The notes beneath the pieces were generated by a model that saw nothing but the letters and a program-made list of their open reading frames with translations, made no database searches and was not told the origin of the DNA. Positions 58,373 to 64,000 of a stretch of DNA of 64,000 bases are shown piece after piece. The DNA is from Nitrosopumilus zosterae. GTDB taxonomy: Archaea; Thermoproteota; Nitrososphaeria; Nitrososphaerales; Nitrosopumilaceae. A program made the translations under genes and the position numbers. Each line of letters begins with the position of its first letter. Position 1 is the stretch's first letter. The stretch lies in NCBI RefSeq assembly GCF_025998175.1, contig NZ_AP026695.1:372001-436000 (forward strand), read 5' to 3'.

Positions 58373-59496
58373 TACTGCATCTTTCTATCATGAAGTCTTT
58401 TTAAGTGCTGTAGGGTTTTCTTGAGAATTTCTATTCCTTTGAGGTATTCTTCGATGGATACTTTCTCATCGATTGTGTGGGCCTCGTGGGGATCTCCTGG
58501 ACCATAAGTTACTACAGGAATTGACCATTGATTTCCTAAAACATTCATGTCTCCGGTACCTGTTTTTCTAATTAGGGTTGGTCTGGATTTTGTCTCTTCA
58601 ATAATTCCTAATGTCAATGCTCTAACTAATGGTGAATTATGTGGCGCCTCAAATGGCTCTGTTTCGTCAAGAATTGAATAAAATGCTTCCACCTCTCTTT
58701 TTTGAGAAATTTCTTTTACAAGCGTTGCAATTTTTTGTTCAATTGCTTTGCAGTTCATGTCTACCGGAATTCTGATGTCAAAAGTTGTCTCACATTCTTT
58801 TGGGGTTATGTTGTGACTTGTGCCGCCTCTAATTTCTGTCATAGATGAAGTCAACAGCATTCCTTTTGATCTGTTTTCTTGATTTTCTTCCAACCTGTCT
58901 TTGAGTTCTTTTGCAAAAATCATTGATTCATGAATTGCATTTTTTGAAAGCCATGGTGCACTTGCATGTGAACTATCATCTACACTAATTTTAAGACTGA
59001 TTGCCAATCTTCCTTTATACGCAATTGTAACTTGATTGATTCCGCTTGGTTCTCCAAATATTGCATAATCAATTCCCATCTCTTTTTTGACGAGATTTTT
59101 AATTCCTGTTGCATTCCCTTCTTCATCAACTGCACCCACAAAAATTATAGTTCCGCTGTTGTTTTGAATCGATGCGGCTGCAAACAACATTGCCATTAAA
59201 GGTGCTTTTGCATCTGAAGCTCCTCTTCCATAAAGTGAATCTCCCTCTTTTCTTACTTTGACTTTTCCTGGAACAACATCCATGTGGCCACATAGCATGA
59301 CTTTTGGAGATCCCGTTCCTTTCTTCGCAATGATATTTCCCACTTCGTCAATTTCAATATCTTCAAAACCCAAATCATCGCACTTGTCAGCTAAAAATTC
59401 TGCTAATTGTTTCTCACTAAGTGATGGTGTGTAAAGTCTGAGCGCTTTTTCAAGCATCTTTACTGCAAATCTTGATTCTGATAAGTGACTGGTCAA
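58372..59496 (-). CDS. lysK: LysW-lysine/ornithine hydrolase (LysK, M20 peptidase family)
   Basis: The 374-residue M20 metallopeptidase shows 'VMLCGHMDVVPG' with the first His and Asp, 'GRGASDAKAPLMAML', the catalytic 'VDEEGNATG' Glu pair, and 'HASAPWLSKNAI'. In the LysW pathway it releases lysine (or ornithine) from the carrier protein. It lies three bases after LysX in the lysine operon, which fixes the assignment over ArgE or DapE. Confidence 0.9.
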   Translation of the reverse strand: MTSHLSESRFAVKMLEKALRLYTPSLSEKQLAEFLADKCDDLGFEDIEIDEVGNIIAKKGTGSPKVMLCGHMDVVPGKVKVRKEGDSLYGRGASDAKAPLMAMLFAAASIQNNSGTIIFVGAVDEEGNATGIKNLVKKEMGIDYAIFGEPSGINQVTIAYKGRLAISLKISVDDSSHASAPWLSKNAIHESMIFAKELKDRLEENQENRSKGMLLTSSMTEIRGGTSHNITPKECETTFDIRIPVDMNCKAIEQKIATLVKEISQKREVEAFYSILDETEPFEAPHNSPLVRALTLGIIEETKSRPTLIRKTGTGDMNVLGNQWSIPVVTYGPGDPHEAHTIDEKVSIEEYLKGIEILKKTLQHLKRLHDRKMQ

Positions 59497-59499
59497 TTC

Positions 59500-60342
59500 T
59501 TACTTTTTTACATTCAGGGCATAATTTAGCATTAGTGATGGGATGTCTACTTGACAAACTCTGACCGTATTCTTGTATTCTGTGGTGTTGTTGACCTCGT
59601 GAACAACCAGTCCTTTCTCCTCGCTTTCCATCAAATCCACACCTACAATGTCTCCTTGAACAGCCTTTTTCGCCTTGATGCACATCTCTTCCATTTCAGA
59701 TGTAACCTTGCATGGTTCAGCTGTACCGCCAAGTGCCATGTTCGTTTTCCAATGTTCTGAAATTCTGTATATTGCTGCAACTATTTTGTCTCCTACCATG
59801 ATTGCTCTGATGTCTCTTGGTGGTCTTTTTACAAATTCTTCCAAATAGTGTATCTGGTAAATTGGATACATGTTCTCTCTGCTTTCCATTATACCCTCAG
59901 CTGAATCTTTGTCGTTTAGTTTTGAAATTAACCTGCCCCAACTTCCAACAGTTGGCTTGATAACTTTTGGAAATCCTTGTGTTTCCAATGCTTCCAAAGC
60001 TGCTTCTTTTGAAAAGGCGACTGTTGCATCCGGTGTGGGAACTCCGAATTTTTTTAACAGCATGTGTGTGAATAACTTGTTTCCTGCAAAAATGCCTGTG
60101 TTAAGACAATTGATTACTTTGACTCCTAATCCTTCAAGAGCTGCAGTTGAATGCAAATTTCTGTAATAACTTACACATCTCTGAATCACTACTCCGTAAT
60201 CTTCTGGTTTTTTTTCTAAATCTAATGCTACTTTCTTACAATCCACCATCTGTATGTTGATGTTGTTTTTTTTGCCTGCTTCTAGAAGAGCTTTTTCTTC
60301 CCAACGGATGGTATCGTAAAGAATAGTGACGTCAGGGCTCAC
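59500..60342 (-). CDS. lysX: LysX, ATP-grasp ligase joining alpha-aminoadipate to LysW
   Basis: GTG 60342 is the likely start because it overlaps the LysW stop (GTGA). A longer TTG start at 60351 is possible. The 280-residue RimK-type ATP-grasp protein has 'KVIKPTVGSWGRLISKLND', 'HYLEEFVKRPPRDIRAIMVG' and 'VVHEVNNTTEYKNT'. LysX attaches the amino group of alpha-aminoadipate (or glutamate) to the C-terminal Glu of LysW. Here the carrier ends in Gln (see LysW). Confidence 0.92.
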   Translation of the reverse strand: MSPDVTILYDTIRWEEKALLEAGKKNNINIQMVDCKKVALDLEKKPEDYGVVIQRCVSYYRNLHSTAALEGLGVKVINCLNTGIFAGNKLFTHMLLKKFGVPTPDATVAFSKEAALEALETQGFPKVIKPTVGSWGRLISKLNDKDSAEGIMESRENMYPIYQIHYLEEFVKRPPRDIRAIMVGDKIVAAIYRISEHWKTNMALGGTAEPCKVTSEMEEMCIKAKKAVQGDIVGVDLMESEEKGLVVHEVNNTTEYKNTVRVCQVDIPSLMLNYALNVKK

Positions 60343-60506
60343 TGTCCCCAATCCTCGCCAACCGTTTGGGCAGGCTTTAATTGGAAACCGTCTGAACCTT
60401 TTACTAATTCAAAACTTGCGCCACATTCTGGACATGTTACAATTTCTCCTTCAAGTGCATCACTTGGGACGGATATTTCTGCATCACATTCTTCACATTT
60501 TGACAT
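60339..60506 (-). CDS. lysW: LysW amino-group carrier protein, atypical C-terminus
   Basis: The 55-residue product has two zinc knuckles ('KCEECDAEI', 'TCPECGASFEL') and ends 'VGEDWGQ'. The LysW family ends EDWGE, whose final Glu carries the substrate through its gamma-carboxyl. Here the last codon is CAG (Gln) followed by TGA. All the rest, including length, is normal. It lies between homocitrate synthase and LysX in the operon. Confidence 0.93.
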   Translation of the reverse strand: MSKCEECDAEISVPSDALEGEIVTCPECGASFELVKGSDGFQLKPAQTVGEDWGQ

Positions 60507-60528
60507 GTCTTATCTTCATTAATCCTCT

Positions 60529-61695
60529 TTATTTATCATTAGTTATCTTTTTTTCAAGTCTATCTTCAAGTGGGATTTCAATAAGATCTCCCATTCTGAG
60601 GCCCTTTAATCCAGCGGCTACTGCCTTTGCATTTTCATCGTTTTTATCCAAGCCTAATAACGACATCAAATAGGCTGCACCTGTTTTTCCTGCAAGTTCT
60701 CCAAAGACGATTCTTCTTCTATTTCCAACCGCTCTTGGTGGTATGGGTTCGTATGCTGCTGGATTTCTGAGGATTGCTGCAAGATGTGTTCCAGCTTTGT
60801 GTTTGTATGCCGATGAACCAACAATTGGCTTTGAATCATACGGTTTGATTGTTGTATACTCTTCAATTAATCTTGAAAGATCTAACAACATGTCCAATCT
60901 GAAATCGTTTGGAGATTTGTACAGGTATGTCAGTGCAACTGCTACTTCTGCAAGTGGTGGGATTCCAGTTCTTTCTCCAATTCCATCAATGGTGGTGTGA
61001 ATCTGATCAACTCCTGCATCACAAGCTGAAAAAGCATTTGCTACTGCAAACCCAATGTCATTGTGAACATGTGCGTCTAATGGAACATCTACTACATCTT
61101 TTACTTTTTTAACAAAATTGTACATTCCAATGGGACGCATTATCCCTACTGTATCTGGAAGACTGATTCTATCTACACCTGCTTCTTCAATCGCCTTGCA
61201 AACTTTGATTAAAAATTCCGGCTCTGCTCTACTTCCATCTTCCACGGTAAATCTAATTTTAAGGCCATGAGATTTTGCATATTCTACAGTTTCAACTGCT
61301 CTTCTAAGTGCTTCTTCTCTTGAAATGCGTAGCTTGTCTTTAAGATGAATGTCTGAAATTCCTAAATAAGCGGCACACCATTTTGCATCACAATCTAACG
61401 AAATATCTATGTCTTCTTTGAGTGCACGTCCGTGAGAAACAATGTCTGCCTTTAATCCTTGTTTGATAATTGTTTTAGTTGCTTCTTTATGATCACTTGA
61501 AACTACTGGTGATATCTCTATTTGATCTACTCCAAAATAATCTAGCATCCATGCAATCTGAATTCTCTGTTTGTTTGTGAATGACACTCCTGGATGCTGT
61601 TCTCCTTCCCTTAGAGTACTGTCTAAGACTCTGATCTTCTTTGGATTTTTGTCATATGCGTTATACAGGTTTGCATAGTGATTCGGATCTTTCAT
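60529..61695 (-). CDS. Homocitrate synthase
   Basis: The 388-residue protein has 'RVLDSTLREGEQHPGVSFTN', 'IEISPVVSSDHKEATKTI', 'DTVGIMRPIGMYNFVK', 'DAHVHNDIGFAVANAFSACD' and 'GERTGIPPLAEVAVALTYL', the signature of the isopropylmalate/homocitrate/citramalate synthases. The genetic context with LysW and LysX makes homocitrate synthase, the first step of the aminoadipate route, the likely role. It probably has its own promoter in the 117-base gap upstream. Confidence 0.88.
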   Translation of the reverse strand: MKDPNHYANLYNAYDKNPKKIRVLDSTLREGEQHPGVSFTNKQRIQIAWMLDYFGVDQIEISPVVSSDHKEATKTIIKQGLKADIVSHGRALKEDIDISLDCDAKWCAAYLGISDIHLKDKLRISREEALRRAVETVEYAKSHGLKIRFTVEDGSRAEPEFLIKVCKAIEEAGVDRISLPDTVGIMRPIGMYNFVKKVKDVVDVPLDAHVHNDIGFAVANAFSACDAGVDQIHTTIDGIGERTGIPPLAEVAVALTYLYKSPNDFRLDMLLDLSRLIEEYTTIKPYDSKPIVGSSAYKHKAGTHLAAILRNPAAYEPIPPRAVGNRRRIVFGELAGKTGAAYLMSLLGLDKNDENAKAVAAGLKGLRMGDLIEIPLEDRLEKKITNDK

Positions 61696-61812
61696 TACTG
61701 ATATCGGTGATATGAATTGATGATATAAACATATTCGTACTATCTTCGTTGAAAAAAACTATTATTGATCCTAAATTAGTTATGAAACAAATATTGTTTG
61801 CGAAAGTCGTTT

Positions 61813-62232
61813 TTAGATTATTTTTCTCAAAATTATCACGGTGTTTGTATCTACCACACCTGGAATCTTTCTTAATGCATCAATTGTGTTGTTAATTTCA
61901 GCAATACTTGATGCGCTTATTATCGTTGTAATGTCGTATTGACCCGTTATTTCATAGACTGTTTTTACTCCTTCTAATTTTGCAAGTTTGAGGGAAACTT
62001 TGGATGTATCGGTAGCTGAATCTACTGAAACTAGGACAATTGCACTCGTTGCATTTTCCTCGCCAAGTTCCAGGGTGAATTTCTTGATTGTACCACTGTC
62101 TACTAAATTTTTTACACGCCTTCTGACTGCTGACTCAGAAAGTTTTAATTTTTTACCGATATCGACAAACGATTCTCTAGCGTCTTCTTTCAGGTATCCG
62201 ATAATTTTCTCGTCTACTTTATCCTTGTACAT
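61813..62232 (-). CDS. Lrp/AsnC-family regulator (LysM type)
   Basis: The 139-residue protein has an N-terminal helix-turn-helix 'IIGYLKEDARESFVDIGKKL' with 'LSESAVRRRVKNLVDSGTIK', and a C-terminal RAM ligand-binding domain ('GVKTVYEITGQYDITTIISA'). It overlaps LysJ by 14 bases and probably senses lysine or an aminoadipate intermediate to control the operon, as LysM does in Sulfolobus. Confidence 0.9.
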   Translation of the reverse strand: MYKDKVDEKIIGYLKEDARESFVDIGKKLKLSESAVRRRVKNLVDSGTIKKFTLELGEENATSAIVLVSVDSATDTSKVSLKLAKLEGVKTVYEITGQYDITTIISASSIAEINNTIDALRKIPGVVDTNTVIILRKII

Positions 62233-63406
62233 CTCTTTTTTGCTCCTCTTCAGTAAGTACGGAATCTAGAGCATGTAAAACTTTTGTTATGTCATCTTCG
62301 GAAATCACTAGTGGAGGAAGCACTCTGAGTATGTTTCTTCCTGAATATAACATAAGGACGCCTTTGTCTATTAATCCCATCAAGATGTCTCTTACTTCAA
62401 ATTTTAATTCTATTCCTATCATCAGTCCCTTTCCGCGAATTTCTCTAATTATGGTGTGCTTTTCTTTTAATTTCTCTAAACCTTCTCTGAATATCTTGCC
62501 CATTTTTTCAGAATTTTCTATTAACCCATCTTCTGTCAGTGCTTTAAGAGCTGCAGTCCCTGCAGCACATGATAGCGGGTTTCCGCCAAATGTCGAAGAA
62601 TGTTCTCCTTTGCTCATTGCAGCAAGAATGTCTGGTCTAACAAGAGTTGCACCCATTGGAACGCCACCTGCGATTCCTTTTGCTAGACACAAAATATCTG
62701 GTGCAGTATTCCAATGCTCGCATGCCCATAATCGTCCTGTTCGTCCCAAACCAGCTTGTATTTCGTCAAAAATTAACAGAATTCCTTTTTCATCACATAG
62801 TTTTCGCACATCTTGCAAAAATCCCTCTGGTGCAACAATTATCCCGCTTTCGCCTTGAATTGGTTCCAAAATCACAAATGCAGTATCATCATCAATTGCT
62901 GCACGAACTGATTCAATGTCTCCAAAGGATGCAAATGAAACTTTTTCGACCAATGGTTCGAATGCCTTTTTGTATTTTGGATTAAATGTTAATGATAATG
63001 CTCCAAGTGATTTACCGTGATATGATCCCTTCATTGCAACCATTCCTTTTTTACCTGTGAACTTTCTTGCAAACTTTATTGCTGCTTCAATTGCTTCTGC
63101 ACCGCTGTTGTTTAGATGAACTTGCGTGAGTCCTTTGGGTGCTAATCCGATTAATGTTTTCAAAAACTCTTCTCTTGTTTTGTTGTATAGGGAACTATGT
63201 ACTGTAATTATTTTATCAACTTGTTCTTTTATTGCATTGTTGACTCTTTGATTTTGATGGCCTACTAGTGCAACTCCGTATCCTCCCATACAATCGATGT
63301 ATTCTTTTCCATTACTATCCCATACATGAGATCCTACTCCTCTTTCAACTGTAACTGGAAATCTCTGATAGAGACTTCCCATAAATTGATCTTCACTCAT
63401 GCTCAA
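62219..63406 (-). CDS. lysJ: LysJ, LysW-aminoadipate semialdehyde aminotransferase
   Basis: The 395-residue class III PLP aminotransferase has 'VHLNNSGAEAIEAAIKFARK', 'LIFDEIQAGLGRTGRLWACE' and the PLP Lys in 'DILCLAKGIAGGVPMGATL'. In the carrier pathway it aminates the semialdehyde bound to LysW, and the related ArgD acts on ornithine. It overlaps LysZ by 14 bases at its start. Several archaeal enzymes serve both lysine and arginine. Confidence 0.92.
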   Translation of the reverse strand: MSMSEDQFMGSLYQRFPVTVERGVGSHVWDSNGKEYIDCMGGYGVALVGHQNQRVNNAIKEQVDKIITVHSSLYNKTREEFLKTLIGLAPKGLTQVHLNNSGAEAIEAAIKFARKFTGKKGMVAMKGSYHGKSLGALSLTFNPKYKKAFEPLVEKVSFASFGDIESVRAAIDDDTAFVILEPIQGESGIIVAPEGFLQDVRKLCDEKGILLIFDEIQAGLGRTGRLWACEHWNTAPDILCLAKGIAGGVPMGATLVRPDILAAMSKGEHSSTFGGNPLSCAAGTAALKALTEDGLIENSEKMGKIFREGLEKLKEKHTIIREIRGKGLMIGIELKFEVRDILMGLIDKGVLMLYSGRNILRVLPPLVISEDDITKVLHALDSVLTEEEQKRDVQG

Positions 63407-64000
63407 TCACCGTGCAACTATCCTCTGCAATTGCTGAAGATATGGGGTTTTCTTTTTGACCATTTGCAATTAGGGCTTTTTTTACTCCCATATCTAATGC
63501 TTCTGTTGATGCCAAAATCTTTTTTTCCATTCCAGGCCCAATTTTTGGTCTGATCTCTTTTGCTTCTGCTAAAGTTAATTTTGGAACAAGTTTGTCATCC
63601 ATTAGCAATCCATCTACATTTGTAATGAATAGTACCTTGTCACACCCTACTTTACCTGCAATGTATGCTGCAGCTCTATCCCCATCAACATTGAGAAATT
63701 CTGATTCTTCGCTAATTGCTATGGGTGAGATAACTGGGGTTAATCCCTGTTCTAGGAGTAATTTGATGAAATTAGAGTTGATATCGGTAATTTTTCCTGT
63801 ATATCCGCCATCAATTGCCTGTTTTCTGCCTTTTTCGTTAACAATGAGAAGTTTCTTTTTTCTGTCAGCTTGAATGATTTTGGCATCTACACCTGAAAGA
63901 CCAATCGCATTAATTCCGTTTTTTTGAAGCATCTGAACAATTGTTTTGTTTATTCTGCCTGACATTACCATTGTAAAAATTTCTGCAGTTTCTTTGTCAG
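63393..64000 (-). CDS. lysZ: LysZ, LysW-aminoadipate kinase (5' end outside window)
   Basis: The frame continues to the window edge with 'DKETAEIFT', so the start is missing. About 200 residues show the amino-acid kinase family: 'GLSGVDAKIIQADRKKKLLI', 'VISPIAISEESEFLNVDGDR' and 'LTLAEAKEIRPKIGPGMEKK'. It phosphorylates the LysW-bound carboxylate. It is the most upstream gene of the lysine operon seen here. Confidence 0.9.
   Translation of the reverse strand, partial: DKETAEIFTMVMSGRINKTIVQMLQKNGINAIGLSGVDAKIIQADRKKKLLIVNEKGRKQAIDGGYTGKITDINSNFIKLLLEQGLTPVISPIAISEESEFLNVDGDRAAAYIAGKVGCDKVLFITNVDGLLMDDKLVPKLTLAEAKEIRPKIGPGMEKKILASTEALDMGVKKALIANGQKENPISSAIAEDSCTVIEHE

Overview
The window is low-GC archaeal DNA that looks like a marine ammonia-oxidising thaumarchaeon of the Nitrosopumilus type. 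This rests on several things read from the sequence: a eukaryote-type DNA topoisomerase IB, the adjacent pair of an ADP-forming acyl-CoA synthetase and an enoyl-CoA hydratase typical of the thaumarchaeal hydroxypropionate/hydroxybutyrate cycle, a giant S-layer-type protein, exported proteins with a short N-terminal 'PxWxKxTAxWY' module, archaeal DnaG, proteasome alpha, EMC3/DUF106 and a LysW-dependent lysine pathway. No IS element, rRNA or CRISPR array was seen. One tRNA (Met, CAT) carries an intron upstream of its anticodon.

Layout. 0-5 kb: a membrane protein fragment, DsbA-like protein, RelE/RelB-like toxin-antitoxin pair, CPBP protease, and a regulator divergent from an exported protein across four copies of one operator. 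5-12 kb: small zinc-ribbon and roadblock-like genes, a histidine kinase with its receiver protein, two paralogous microproteins and a TPR protein. 12-20 kb: a three-gene operon ending in the 1700-residue S-layer-type protein. 20-28 kb: exported and membrane proteins of thaumarchaeal type, gene remnants, a dispersed repeat family and the tRNA. 28-41 kb: conserved housekeeping genes (topoisomerase IB, helicase, TatA, PII, methyltransferase, proteasome alpha, glutamate dehydrogenase, glutamine amidotransferase). 41-50 kb: a cluster of very small metal-binding proteins, EMC3, two duplicated response regulators with a kinase, and an ATP-cone nuclease. 50-57 kb: carbon-fixation pair, cupredoxin, regulators, A-type Fe-S carrier, DnaG, riboflavin kinase and FAD synthetase. 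57-64 kb: diphthine synthase fused to DUF357, then the lysine operon LysK-LysX-LysW-homocitrate synthase-Lrp-LysJ-LysZ.

The most notable signals are cis-regulatory. A palindrome close to TGGCATGCCA occurs nine times. In seven copies a start codon begins 45-46 bases after it, implying leaderless transcripts, and these include microproteins of 25-61 residues. In the other two the predicted transcription start falls on the 5' arm of a near-identical long-range hairpin that precedes exported-protein genes, one of them the S-layer operon. A second palindrome, TTAACAATGTTAA, sits mostly 35-42 bases upstream of tiny zinc-binding proteins in the 41-45 kb cluster. LysW ends in Gln instead of the family's essential Glu.
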